Source: Archangium sp. (GTDB taxonomy: Bacteria > Myxococcota > Myxococcia > Myxococcales > Myxococcaceae). From it: DNA of 64,000 nt. Location: assembly GCA_030681645.1 (NCBI GenBank), contig JAUXRX010000004.1:62001-126000 (forward strand). The letters are read 5' to 3'. A model generated the notes under the pieces. It made no database searches, was not told where the DNA came from, and saw nothing but the letters and a program-made list of their open reading frames with translations. Every line of letters starts with the position of its first letter. The stretch's first letter is position 1. A program made the translations under genes and the position numbers. Shown here piece by piece: positions 15,725-24,372 of this stretch.

Positions 15725-16801
15725 ATGTCCCGCACCGTCATTTCGCCCGAGGCGCTCGCCCGGGCGCTGAGCTTGAGAGATTTGTCCGACCCGGCCCAGG
15801 GTCCCCACGCCATGCAGTCGCTGCTCACCGCCATCGTCTCCGCCCTCGAGCGGGAATGGCGCTGCGAGGTGCGCTGGCACCGCGCCAGCCCCATCGTCAC
15901 CGTGCACGACAACTACGACGCGCTCGGCTACCCGCCCGACGGCGCCGCGCGCGACGAGCGCTACACCCGCTACGTCACCGAACACACCCTGCTCCGCACG
16001 CAGACGAGCGCGATGGTGCCGCCGCTGCTGCGCTCACTGCCCGAAGACGCGGACGTGCTGCTGGTCTGCCCCGGCCTGGTGTACCGGAGAGACACCATCG
16101 ATCGCCTGCACACCGGAGAGCCGCACCAGGTCGACCTCTGGCGCGTCGGCGCAGGCTCACTGCTCGGCATGGTCGAGCTGGTGGTCACGGCCGCGCTCCC
16201 CGGCAGAGCGTGGCGCGTCACGCCCGCGCAGCACCCGTACACGCGCGACGGCCTCCAGCTCGACGTGCAGGACGGCGACGCGTGGGTGGAGGTCGGAGAA
16301 TGCGGCCTCGCGGCGCGCGGCCTGGCCATGGGCCTCGGGCTCGATCGCCTGCTGATGCTGCGCAAGGGCCTCCCCGACATCCGGCTGCTGCGCAGCGCCG
16401 AGCCCCGCATCGCCACTCAACTGCTCGACCTCGAGGCGTGGCGACCGGTCTCGAAGATGCCGGCCGTGGTGAGCGATCTGTCGCTCGCGATGCACGAGGT
16501 CTCGCCCGAAGAGCTCGGCGACCGCGTGCGCGAGACGCTCGGAGACGGCGCAGCGCTGATCGAGTCGGTGCAGGTGCTCTCGGTGACCGCGGCCACCAGC
16601 CTCCCGCCCATCGCCCGTGAGCGGCTGGGCATGACGCTCGAGCAGCACAACGTCCTGCTCCGGCTGGTGCTGCGCGCGATCGATCGCAGCCTCACCCACG
16701 GCGAGTGCAACGAGCTGCGCGACGCGGTGTACGCGGCGCTCCACGAGGGCACTCAGTGGACCTGGGCATCACGAGGCCCTGCTCAGCAGAAGGCCGGTTG
16801 A
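15725..16801 (+). CDS. free-standing PheS-like class II synthetase paralog with FDX-ACB domain
   Basis: A 358-residue protein that aligns by eye with the catalytic core of phenylalanyl-tRNA synthetase alpha subunit: DALGYPPDGAARDERY, then LLRTQTSAMV, then CPGLVYRRDTID with HQVD (motif 2) and GLAMGLGLDRLLMLRKGLPDIR (motif 3). The C-terminal ~100 residues (MPAVVSDLSLAM to the end) resemble the FDX-ACB anticodon-binding domain, so the layout is that of monomeric mitochondrial PheRS. The N-terminal tRNA-binding coiled coil is absent. Where bacterial PheS has FPFTEPS, this protein has HPYTRDG (His170 to Gly176), so amino-acid specificity is probably changed. There is no pheT neighbour. Start: ATG 15725; an in-frame GTG at 15677 is possible. 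Confidence 0.75.
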   Translation: MSRTVISPEALARALSLRDLSDPAQGPHAMQSLLTAIVSALEREWRCEVRWHRASPIVTVHDNYDALGYPPDGAARDERYTRYVTEHTLLRTQTSAMVPPLLRSLPEDADVLLVCPGLVYRRDTIDRLHTGEPHQVDLWRVGAGSLLGMVELVVTAALPGRAWRVTPAQHPYTRDGLQLDVQDGDAWVEVGECGLAARGLAMGLGLDRLLMLRKGLPDIRLLRSAEPRIATQLLDLEAWRPVSKMPAVVSDLSLAMHEVSPEELGDRVRETLGDGAALIESVQVLSVTAATSLPPIARERLGMTLEQHNVLLRLVLRAIDRSLTHGECNELRDAVYAALHEGTQWTWASRGPAQQKAG

Positions 16802-16815
16802 GCCTGGGGGATTGA

Positions 16816-17634
16816 TCAGGGGAAGTGCAGCGTCGGCACCCACCGGCGGAACGAATCGTCGAGCCCCTTCCATTCCGCGGCGCCGAGCGTCTGCTTGAGC
16901 GCGGTGGCCCCCGTCGGGTCCTGCTGCTGCTGCTCGAGCGCGCGCTTGATGAACGGCCTGAGCAGCCCCCGCTCCTGCAGGTAGAGCATCAGGTAGCGCG
17001 CCTGCGCGTAGTGCACCGCTTCGTCATCGTTGCGGAAGAAGTCGTCATCGCCCGCTACCAGCACCTCGAAGCGCTTCACCTTCTTCTCACGGAACGCGTC
17101 GACCAGCCCGGCGAGGCGCCAGTTGGTGAGGCCGACCAGCTCGCCCTCGCGATCCGCGCTCTGCTCGAACAGGGAAGCCAGGCCCTCGTTGATCCACGTG
17201 GGCGCCGCGGGGAAGTTGGCCGCGACGTACGGGTGCACCATCTCGTGCACCAGCGTTCCTCCGCCGGTCGAGATGTCCATCACCAGCGCGCGGTGCTGCG
17301 ACGAGGCGTAGCCGAAGGGCGTGGTCGGCACGTCGCCCCACAGCGCCATCGCGTGGCGGGTGTAGCTGTCGGCGTCCTTGAACAGGAAGATGTCGTAGAT
17401 GGCCGCGGGCCGGCGCGCGAAGAACTGCGCCTCGAGGTGCTTCACCGCCCAGCGCACGGTCTGCTCGGCGCTGCGCTGCACCTGCACCGCGCCCGAGTCG
17501 CCCCACACCACGAAGGGCGGCTCGACGACCACGACGAGGTCCTTCACGGCGGCGCCGTAGCGCTTGCGCTGCGCAGCGACGTGCGCGGCGTAGTCGGGGG
17601 CGGCGGCGAGCAGCAGCGCGGTGAGCATCAGCAC
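16816..17634 (-). CDS. gluzincin-type metallopeptidase (peptidase MA-like)
   Basis: A 272-residue exported protein. GTG at 17634 or ATG at 17628 starts a short signal peptide (LTALLLAAAP). The zinc motif HEMVH (His130, Glu131, His134) with a downstream NEGLASLFE (Glu150 as third ligand) marks a gluzincin peptidase. A conserved-looking FLFKDADSYTRHAMALWG segment precedes it, as in DUF1570/peptidase-MA proteins. It is probably periplasmic. It is convergent with the PheS-like gene (14 nt between stops). A second protein of similar design is at 58293. Confidence 0.75.
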   Translation of the reverse strand: MLMLTALLLAAAPDYAAHVAAQRKRYGAAVKDLVVVVEPPFVVWGDSGAVQVQRSAEQTVRWAVKHLEAQFFARRPAAIYDIFLFKDADSYTRHAMALWGDVPTTPFGYASSQHRALVMDISTGGGTLVHEMVHPYVAANFPAAPTWINEGLASLFEQSADREGELVGLTNWRLAGLVDAFREKKVKRFEVLVAGDDDFFRNDDEAVHYAQARYLMLYLQERGLLRPFIKRALEQQQQDPTGATALKQTLGAAEWKGLDDSFRRWVPTLHFP

Positions 17635-17688
17635 GTGGGTGGGATGCTCTCGGCGGGGAGGAGGTTCCCAGGTGGTGCGCGAGCTGCC

Positions 17689-18120
17689 TCAGCCTGCCCA
17701 GAACCTCAGCTTGAGCAACGCACCGAACACCGCCAGCAACCCGAACAACGCCGCGAAGCCCGCCGCCTTCGGCCGTTGCTTGCGCTGCCACGCGTCCACC
17801 GCCAGGGCGACCAGCACCGCGCCCGCCGCGACCGAGCCCAGCCATTCCCAGAGCGAGACGGTGACGCGCCGCGCGTACCAGGGCCGGCCCTGCAGCACGT
17901 GCGGCACGTCGTCGAACGCCCGCTCGAGCCCGCTCTGGTGCAGCGTGATGATGCGGCGGTACTGGCCGAACGCCACCACCGCGATGCCCACCGCGAGCGC
18001 GACCGCGACCACCTTGCGTTGCGTCGACCAGGAGCGCCACTTGTCGTAGCCGCTGAAGAGCGGGATCACGACCAGCAGCACCACGAGCACCACCTGCGCG
18101 AGGAGCAGCAGCAAATCCAC
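17689..18120 (-). CDS. small membrane protein
   Basis: A 143-residue protein with four predicted helices (LLLLLAQVVLVVLLVVIPLF, KVVAVALAVGIAVVAFG, WEWLGSVAAGAVLVALAV, FAALFGLLAVFGALLKL). GTG at 18120 starts directly before the first helix; a longer frame to 18168 adds a hydrophilic stretch and is less likely. It lies 54 nt upstream of the peptidase on the same strand. Family not recognised. Confidence 0.6.
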   Translation of the reverse strand: MDLLLLLAQVVLVVLLVVIPLFSGYDKWRSWSTQRKVVAVALAVGIAVVAFGQYRRIITLHQSGLERAFDDVPHVLQGRPWYARRVTVSLWEWLGSVAAGAVLVALAVDAWQRKQRPKAAGFAALFGLLAVFGALLKLRFWAG

Positions 18121-18223
18121 GCGGGCATCCTCACAGAAAATGCCTGCCGGAATTCCCGCGATCCGCAAAGCGCCGTTACGTTCCTACCTGCGACCACACC
18201 TGCCCCTGCGCCGATTCTTGGGG

Positions 18224-19945
18224 ATGCGGATCCTGATCAACGCAGCCTTCGTGGTGCTCGCAGCCGGCTGCGCCGGCACGTCGTCCGAGCCCGAATCGGC
18301 GGAAGACGTGGCGTGGATCGAGCAGGCCGTGGTCGCGTGCGCAGCGGGTCCGACGGTGCGTGGCGTCGACGTCTCGGTCTACCAGGGCAGCGTGAACTGG
18401 CCCGCGGTGCACACAGCCGGCTGGGACTTCGCGGTCACCCGCATCGGCGACGGCTACGGGGGCGACTCCACCTTCCAGACGAACTGGGCGGGCATCAAGA
18501 ACGCCGGAATGATCCGCGGCGCGTACCAGTTCTGGCGCGCCACGAATGATCAGAACCGCATGGCCGACATCGTCATCGCCGCGGTGGGCCGCCTGGGGCC
18601 GGGCGACCTGCCCGTGATGTTCGACATCGAAGGCGCCAGCATGCAGGGCCAGAGCGCGGCCTTCATTCAGTCGCAGATGAACCTCTGGCTCTCGCGCGTC
18701 GAGGCCGGCACCGGCAAGAAGCCGCTCATCTACACCGGCAAGTACGCGTGGGATCCCAACGTGCAGTCCGCCGCCTACGGCCACTACGCGCTGTGGATCG
18801 CCGCCTACGGCGCGAACACCGGCGGGGTGCCGACCAACTGCCCCAACACGCCCATGGGCTGGAACACCTGGGCCTTCTGGCAATACTCCTCGGTCGGCGC
18901 GATCCCCGGCATCGGCGGCAACGTCGACAAGAACCTCTTCAACGGCGACCTGAACGCGCTGCGCACGCTCGCCAACGGCATCACCGAAGACAACTGCTAC
19001 GGCAACGAGGTGCAGGGCTGCGGGAACTTCGGCTGCGGCTGCGTGGACCACGCGTGCAACGGCGTGTTCTGCCCGGGCACCGGCTGCACCACCCAGCACA
19101 CCGCCAACTGCGCGACGTTCGGCGCGGGCTGCGCCGACGGCGCGTGCAACGGCGGCACGGCGCCCGGCACCGGCTGCACCGCGAAGGAGACCGTCGACTG
19201 CGGCAACGTCGGCTGCGGCTGCGTCGATCACCGCTGCAACGGCGGCGCGGCGTGCGCGGGCACGGGCTGCACCTGGCGCGAGACGCACGACTGCGCGGCG
19301 TTCGGCGTCAACTGCGTCGACCACCAGTGCGCGGGCGGCTTCGGCCCCGGCAGCGGCTGCACCGGCAAGGAGACCACCGACTGCACCGCGCAGGGCTGCG
19401 GCTGCGTCGACCACGTCTGCAGCGGCGGCACCAGCTGCACGGGCAGCGGCAGCACCGCGCGCCAGGCGCTCGACTGCGGGAACTTCGGCTGTCACTCCGT
19501 CGACGGCATGTGCAGCGGCGGCTTCTGCCCCGGCTCGGGCTGCACCACGAAGCAGACGGCCGACTGCGCGGCGATGGGCGCGGGCTGCGTCGATGAAGTG
19601 TGCGCAGGCGGCTCGGCGATGGGCACCGGCTGCACCGCGCGGCAGGCGCTCGACTGCGGCAACCTCGACGCAGGCTGCGAGCTCGGCGCGTGCACCACGC
19701 CGGGCGGCCCGGTGGTGGTCGACGCGGGCCAGCCACGACCTGCGCCGGAAGATGCGGGCGTGGTGGTCGAGCCCGTCGACGCAGGGACGACGACGGTTCC
19801 ACCTGACGACCTGGCGATGGGCGGCGGTGAGCAGCCCTCGCTGGAGCCGATGGCTCCGGTGAGCGGAGGCTGCAGCGCGGCGCCGGGAGGGCTGATCGGC
19901 CTGATGGTGGTGACCCTCGCCCGGCGGCGCAGGCGCACACCCTGA
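18224..19945 (+). CDS. GH25 lysozyme-like lipoprotein with cysteine repeats and MYXO-CTERM-like tail
   Basis: A 573-residue protein. The signal peptide ends in lipobox LAAGC (Cys16). Residues ~45-255 form a glycoside hydrolase 25 barrel (RGVDVSVYQGSVNWPAV, then VMFDIEGAS, then YGHYALWIAAYG, WAFWQYSS), predicted to cut peptidoglycan glycan chains. About nine cysteine-rich repeats of ~30 residues follow (pattern DCGNFGCGCVDHxCNGG), then a VDAG/EDAG linker and a C-terminal GCSAAPGG, hydrophobic, RRRRR tail like MYXO-CTERM sorting signals. Having both a lipobox and such a tail is unusual. ATG 18224 was chosen because it starts the signal peptide. Confidence 0.85.
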   Translation: MRILINAAFVVLAAGCAGTSSEPESAEDVAWIEQAVVACAAGPTVRGVDVSVYQGSVNWPAVHTAGWDFAVTRIGDGYGGDSTFQTNWAGIKNAGMIRGAYQFWRATNDQNRMADIVIAAVGRLGPGDLPVMFDIEGASMQGQSAAFIQSQMNLWLSRVEAGTGKKPLIYTGKYAWDPNVQSAAYGHYALWIAAYGANTGGVPTNCPNTPMGWNTWAFWQYSSVGAIPGIGGNVDKNLFNGDLNALRTLANGITEDNCYGNEVQGCGNFGCGCVDHACNGVFCPGTGCTTQHTANCATFGAGCADGACNGGTAPGTGCTAKETVDCGNVGCGCVDHRCNGGAACAGTGCTWRETHDCAAFGVNCVDHQCAGGFGPGSGCTGKETTDCTAQGCGCVDHVCSGGTSCTGSGSTARQALDCGNFGCHSVDGMCSGGFCPGSGCTTKQTADCAAMGAGCVDEVCAGGSAMGTGCTARQALDCGNLDAGCELGACTTPGGPVVVDAGQPRPAPEDAGVVVEPVDAGTTTVPPDDLAMGGGEQPSLEPMAPVSGGCSAAPGGLIGLMVVTLARRRRRTP

Positions 19946-20007
19946 GTCACCCACAACCCCGGCCGGAACAAGGTGGCGGGTCGCGCCGCTGCCCGTGACA
20001 CTCCCCC

Positions 20008-21684
20008 ATGGTGGACGTGGAGGTGCGCGAGGTGCGGCGATGGAACGACGTGGTCGCGCGCCTGTCCCTCGTCTCGTTCGTCGGCGCGGCGTCGCTGGGC
20101 TTCGCCTTCTGGCTGATGGGGGCGAAGGCTGACGCGGTGCTCGGCGCCCTGTGCGCCGCCGGGGCGCTCGGCGTGTTCGCGCTCTCGGCGGCCTCGCTGC
20201 GGCCCCAGGTGACCCGGTTCTTCGCGATCTCCTGGTACCTCGCGCTGTTCGTCGGCGGCGCGGTCCTGTCTGGCGTGACGAGCTACCTGGCGTGGGTCTC
20301 GGTGTTGATGCTGTTGGCCTTCTTCCTCGGAGGACCGGTCAAGGGCCTGCGCTGGGCCCTGGTGATCGCGGGGGTGATGGTGGTGGGCGGCGTCGTGATG
20401 ATCGCCTGGCCGGTGCAGGCCATGCCGGTAGAGCCAGCGGTGCGCTTCCTGCGCGTGCTCGGTTTCGCGCCGTTGCTCGCGGCCTACGGCTACGTCTACG
20501 AGGTGGCGCGCGTGAAGAACGCCACCGAGCTCGAGGCCGCCCGGGCCACGTCGGAGCAGGCGAGCCACGCGAAAGACCGGCTGCTTGCGAAGGTGAGCCA
20601 CGAGATTCGCACGCCGCTCAACGGCGTGCTGGGGCTCACCGAGTCACTCCTCGCGCAGCGCCTGCCCGCGCGCGCAATCGAAGACCTCGAGCTCATCCGC
20701 CGGAGCGGCACGGGGCTGCTCGTGTTGATCAATGACCTGCTCGACATCGCCCGCGCCCAGGCAGGGAGTGTCGAGCTGAGGCCCACTGCGGTCGAGCTGG
20801 GCCGCCTGCTCACCGACCTCGCCGCGATCCATCGCCCCAGCGCCGAGCTCAAGCGCCTGCAGTTGCGCATCGACAGGGACACCGCCGAGCCGCTGTGGGT
20901 GCAGGTCGACGAGAGCCGGTTGCGGCAGATCGTGGGCAACCTGGTCTCGAACGCGATCAAGTTCACCGGTGAAGGTGAGGTGGTGGTGAGGCTGCGGGTG
21001 GACCCGGCGCGCGAGGCGCTGGTGGGCGCCACCATCAGCGTGCAGGACACGGGCCTCGGGCTCGACCCCGCGGCGCTCGGGCAGATCTTCCAGCCCTTCA
21101 CGCAATTCCACACGGACGTGGTGCGGGGCGGGAGCGGCCTGGGGCTGTCCATCAGCCGCGAGCTGGCGAGCTGCCTGGGCGGGCGGCTGGAGGTGCAGAG
21201 TGAGCCGGGCCGGGGGTCCACCTTCTCCCTGCACCTGGCGCTCGAGCGGGCCAGCAGGCCGTCGCCCACGACCGTGGCGGTGGAGGCCTTCGCCCCGTTC
21301 CGCGCGCTGGTGGTCGACGACAACCAGATCAACCGGCGGGTCGCCCACGCCTTCATCGGGCTGCTCGGAGGCACCACGGAAGAAGCCGCCGATGGGTTCC
21401 AGGCGGTGTTCGTGGCCTCGCAGCGCTGCTTCGACGTCATCTTGATGGACCTGCAGATGCCCGGCCTCGACGGCCTCGAGGCGACGAGCCGAATCAGAGC
21501 GGCGGGCGTGCTGACGCCGATCATCGCGCTCACCGCGGCGGCAGAGAGCGAGACCCGGGCGGCGTGCCTGCAGGCGGGCATGGTGGGTTGCCTGGCCAAG
21601 CCGGTGCAGCTCGCGACGCTGCGCGGCGAGCTGGCGCGCGTACTGCCGGCGCCCGAGGTGGCCGTGCTACGAAACACCGGGTGA
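20008..21684 (+). CDS. hybrid sensor histidine kinase
   Basis: A 558-residue protein. Five or so membrane helices (~18-165) are followed by a short coil (ATELEAARATSEQASHAKDR), HisKA with His198 (KVSHEIRTPLNG), HATPase_c (NLVSNAIKF, DTGLGLDP, GGSGLGLS) and a C-terminal receiver with Asp481 (ILMDLQMPG) and a KPV lysine. All key residues are intact. There is no periplasmic sensor domain, so it probably senses membrane state. The stop overlaps the start of the next gene (GTGA at 21681-21684), tying it to an EEP-family lipoprotein. No DNA-binding output is nearby. Confidence 0.92.
   Translation: MVDVEVREVRRWNDVVARLSLVSFVGAASLGFAFWLMGAKADAVLGALCAAGALGVFALSAASLRPQVTRFFAISWYLALFVGGAVLSGVTSYLAWVSVLMLLAFFLGGPVKGLRWALVIAGVMVVGGVVMIAWPVQAMPVEPAVRFLRVLGFAPLLAAYGYVYEVARVKNATELEAARATSEQASHAKDRLLAKVSHEIRTPLNGVLGLTESLLAQRLPARAIEDLELIRRSGTGLLVLINDLLDIARAQAGSVELRPTAVELGRLLTDLAAIHRPSAELKRLQLRIDRDTAEPLWVQVDESRLRQIVGNLVSNAIKFTGEGEVVVRLRVDPAREALVGATISVQDTGLGLDPAALGQIFQPFTQFHTDVVRGGSGLGLSISRELASCLGGRLEVQSEPGRGSTFSLHLALERASRPSPTTVAVEAFAPFRALVVDDNQINRRVAHAFIGLLGGTTEEAADGFQAVFVASQRCFDVILMDLQMPGLDGLEATSRIRAAGVLTPIIALTAAAESETRAACLQAGMVGCLAKPVQLATLRGELARVLPAPEVAVLRNTG
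21668..21673 (+). promoter_or_regulatory. possible leaderless -10 box inside the kinase gene
   Basis: TACGAA seven nucleotides before the GTG at 21681. It is a degenerate member of the TA-hexamer series and lies within the 3' end of the kinase gene, so it is weak evidence. Confidence 0.2.
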
Positions 21685-22622
21685 GAAGCCTGCTCTTCGC
21701 CACCGCCGTGCTGTCGCTGCTGGCGTGCGAAGCGCCGCCGGTGGAAGACCCGGACGCCGGCGTCGACGCGGGCACGGAGGCCCCGCCGACGCGGCTGCGG
21801 GTGGCCACGTTCAACGTGAAGCTGTTCTTCGATTCCATCTGCCAATCAGGCTCGTGCGCGGCGGCCGACTTCGAGCAGGTGCTCGCGCCAGCCGCCTTCG
21901 ACGCGCGCGCGACGCAATTGGCCCAGGCCATCTCGGGCTTCGAGGCCGACGTGGTGGCGCTGCAGGAGTTCGAGGACCAGGCCTGTCTCGACGCCGTCAC
22001 CAGCCGGCTGGCGGGCGTGATGCCGTACGGTGCGCTGGGGGAGATCGGCACGGCGGGCTCGGTCGACGTGGCGATCCTCTCGAAGACGCCGCTGGAGAAG
22101 GTGGTGGGCCACCGCGATCTCGAGCGCCTGGTGCGCCCCGACGGCAGCCGCACCAACTTCAGCCGGGAGTTTCTCGAGGCGCACGTGCGCGCGGCCGACG
22201 GCACCGAGGTGGTGCTCTTCGCCGCGCACTTCCGCTCGAAGGTGATGGACGACCCGGGCCGCCGGCTGGCCGAGGCGCAGGTCTCGCGGCGCATCGTGAT
22301 GGACACCGCCGCGGCGCTGCCGGGTGCGCTGGTGGTGATGGCGGGAGATCTGAACGACACCCCCGGCTCGCCGCCGATGGAGGCGCTCACCGCGAACGGC
22401 GGGCTCTTGCGCGTGGCGGCGGATCTTCCCGTGACGGAGCAGAGCACCTACGTGTGGAACGGCCGGGGCGAGGCGATCGACCACATCCTCCAGGCGGCGA
22501 CTCCGGCAGGCCAGGTGGTGCCGCGCTCGGCGCGCACGTGGAAGGACGGCAGCCGGGGTTTCGCGGGCAGCGACCACTTCGCCCTGACGGCCGACTTCGA
22601 AATTGCTCGCCCTCTCCCCTGA
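21681..22622 (+). CDS. endonuclease/exonuclease/phosphatase-family lipoprotein
   Basis: A 313-residue protein. GTG at 21681 gives a signal with lipobox (LSLLAC, Cys16) and a DAG-containing linker. The EEP fold motifs are visible in order: ATFNVKLFF, ALQEFED, SVDVAILSK, LFAAHFRSK, AGDLNDTPGS and a terminal GSDHFALTADF; these hold the metal-binding Asn, Glu, Asp and His. The substrate is unknown (DNA, phospholipid or phosphoinositide). Its four-base overlap with the histidine kinase suggests coupled expression. Its 3' end runs into a REP-B remnant. Confidence 0.83.
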   Translation: MRSLLFATAVLSLLACEAPPVEDPDAGVDAGTEAPPTRLRVATFNVKLFFDSICQSGSCAAADFEQVLAPAAFDARATQLAQAISGFEADVVALQEFEDQACLDAVTSRLAGVMPYGALGEIGTAGSVDVAILSKTPLEKVVGHRDLERLVRPDGSRTNFSREFLEAHVRAADGTEVVLFAAHFRSKVMDDPGRRLAEAQVSRRIVMDTAAALPGALVVMAGDLNDTPGSPPMEALTANGGLLRVAADLPVTEQSTYVWNGRGEAIDHILQAATPAGQVVPRSARTWKDGSRGFAGSDHFALTADFEIARPLP

Positions 22623-22640
22623 ACGGCGGGAGGGTCGGGC
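22609..22640. repeat. REP-B remnant
   Basis: CCCTCTCCC followed by GGCGGGAGGGTCGGG, a diverged REP-B copy. It supplies the last codons and stop of the EEP gene and the GGGAGGG ribosome-binding region of the next gene. Confidence 0.55.
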
Positions 22641-22641
22641 C

Positions 22642-23139
22642 ATGACGAAGACACTGCTCGCGTTCGTGTTGCTGGGCCTGACCACCTCCTGCGCCAGCCA
22701 GCGCGCGGCGCGGGCACCCGATGGCTCGCCGTACACGCTCGAGGTGTTCTTCGATCGCAACTCGGCGCTGAAGAACGCCGACCAGGTGGCGCAGGTGGTC
22801 GAGTTCATGGAGCCCGACCTCCGCAACATCCTCGAGGACACGGGCTACGTGGTGGTGCCGTCGTCGAACCCCGAGGCGTTCGTGCCGGGGCCGGGGCGCT
22901 TCCTGCTGATCATTCGCATCGTGAACTACAACCCGGGCAGCAAGGCGGCGCGCATGCTGGTCGGCTTCGGCGCGGGGTCGCTGGTGCTCGACACGCAGCA
23001 CCTCCTGTATTCGGGGCCGGGGCAGATCATCCTGCAGAGCGCGGGCAGCGTCGGCTCGGCGCGCGACTGGAACTACGCGGCGCGGAAGATCAACCAGCAG
23101 GTCACCCGCGAGGTGAACGGCGCTTTGTCGGCGCGGTGA
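22642..23139 (+). CDS. DUF4410-like lipoprotein
   Basis: A 165-residue protein with signal and lipobox (LTTSC, Cys17). A mid-protein pattern (LLIIRIVNYNPGSKAARMLVGFGAGS) matches the DUF4410 family, in which a basal strand pair precedes a glycine-rich loop. ATG 22642 follows GGGAGGGTCGGG, a strong ribosome site derived from repeat DNA. The role in the family is unknown. It overlaps the opposite-strand gene tail to tail by 38 bp. Confidence 0.68.
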   Translation: MTKTLLAFVLLGLTTSCASQRAARAPDGSPYTLEVFFDRNSALKNADQVAQVVEFMEPDLRNILEDTGYVVVPSSNPEAFVPGPGRFLLIIRIVNYNPGSKAARMLVGFGAGSLVLDTQHLLYSGPGQIILQSAGSVGSARDWNYAARKINQQVTREVNGALSAR

Positions 23140-23899
23140 GGTATCGCTCGAGCTCACGCACCCGCTGCGTGTGAAGCACTTCGTCCCTCCCGATTCGTTC
23201 GATCTCCCGCCTCACCTGGGCCCGCGTGAAGGGCTCAGCTCTGCGTGGTGTTCGCCCTTGCGGGGGCGTCGCTCTTCCCGAGGGGAGAACTTCGACGCGC
23301 AGGACGGCTCCGACCCGAAGGCGCCCGGGAACCCAGGACAGCATCTGACGCCTGGTGAGAGCGGTGACCGCCACCTCAAACGAGGGGGACGAATCGGAAG
23401 GGCGGAAGATCGCCCCCAGATGAAACCTGAGGCTTACGGTTCCGGCTGCCGCCGCCGTGCAGAGAGCTTCGCCATTCGCACGGAGCCTCAACGCGCCAGT
23501 AACTGACAGCCCGTTCGTCGCAGCCGGAAGGCGGCCGCTCCGCAGCAGTCGCAGGAGCCTCGCGATTCGCGTAGCTCGACGCTCGCGCGCGACGAGAAGG
23601 GCACGCTTCGCCTCGGCGAGCCGCTGGGTGGCCGTCTCGCGCACCCGTTTGTCTGGACGGGTGCGCCGTCCTCCGGCCAGCAGTCGGAGCGTGATGACGT
23701 CCCCGGCGCGAGCACGGCCAAACGACCAACCCACGGTTTCATCGGGGCGCGTGCCGCCTGGAACCTCGAGCGCAGAAGCGCCGAACTCGGCGTTTTCACC
23801 CAGCGCCAGCCCGACGCTCAGAATGCCCCGGTCGACCGTCCCTATCGTCGCGAGGCGTTTCCCGTTCTTCTCGACCGCAACTCGCAGGCGGCGTCTCAA
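23102..23899 (-). CDS. uncharacterised basic protein
   Basis: A 265-residue protein of unknown family. The proposed TTG start at 23899 overlaps the upstream stop (TTGA), giving coupled translation. The N-terminal half has beta-like segments (KNGKRLATIGTVDRG) with a GWSFGRARAGDVITLRLL motif; then an Arg-rich helix (AEAKRALLVARERRATRIARLLRLL); a second beta part; and a basic tail. Codon usage and GC are looser than in neighbours. It overlaps the lipoprotein gene at its 3' end. Confidence 0.55.
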   Translation of the reverse strand: MRRRLRVAVEKNGKRLATIGTVDRGILSVGLALGENAEFGASALEVPGGTRPDETVGWSFGRARAGDVITLRLLAGGRRTRPDKRVRETATQRLAEAKRALLVARERRATRIARLLRLLRSGRLPAATNGLSVTGALRLRANGEALCTAAAAGTVSLRFHLGAIFRPSDSSPSFEVAVTALTRRQMLSWVPGRLRVGAVLRVEVLPSGRATPPQGRTPRRAEPFTRAQVRREIERIGRDEVLHTQRVRELERYLTAPTKRRSPRG

Positions 23900-24351
23900 G
23901 GTGCACCCTGCGCCACGACGTAGATGAAGACGGCCCAGAACAGCACCGCGATGACCACGAGCACCGCGAGCCGCTGCCACATGGCACCAGTCATCGCCGG
24001 GCCCGGTATGCGCCGCGTGAGCATCGCCGCGTCTGAGCCCTCTCTGCCAAATCTGATCACCCGGAACCGCGCGACCGGCAGAATGGGCACGAGAAAGACC
24101 ACGACCTCAAGCGACTCGACGGAATCGCAGACCTTGCAGCGGTTCCACGAGCCGATCAGCTTCGTTCCCATCTGGTCCACGCTCGACACCACAGCTCCCT
24201 CGGCCTCAGTCGCGTCCATGCAGGCGCGGCAGAAGCCGGGATGCGTCGCCGAGCGCAAGCACGCGGATGAGCAGAAGAGCCGTTCTCCAGCACGGTGCCA
24301 GCCGACCAGGATCGTCTGCCTGCAAACCGAGCACGCCTTGAAGAAGAACAT
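23896..24351 (-). CDS. cysteine-rich zinc-ribbon-like membrane protein
   Basis: A 151-residue protein. Cys-pair motifs CSVC, CSSAC, CRAC and CKVC suggest one or two zinc ribbons, followed by a C-terminal membrane helix (LAVLVVIAVLFWAVFIYVV). ATG 24351 follows GGAGGG four nucleotides upstream. It is coupled to the next gene by TTGA overlap. GC is lower than the window average, hinting at transfer. Family not recognised. Confidence 0.6.
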   Translation of the reverse strand: MFFFKACSVCRQTILVGWHRAGERLFCSSACLRSATHPGFCRACMDATEAEGAVVSSVDQMGTKLIGSWNRCKVCDSVESLEVVVFLVPILPVARFRVIRFGREGSDAAMLTRRIPGPAMTGAMWQRLAVLVVIAVLFWAVFIYVVAQGAP

Positions 24352-24372
24352 CACGCCCTCCACCCTTCTGAA

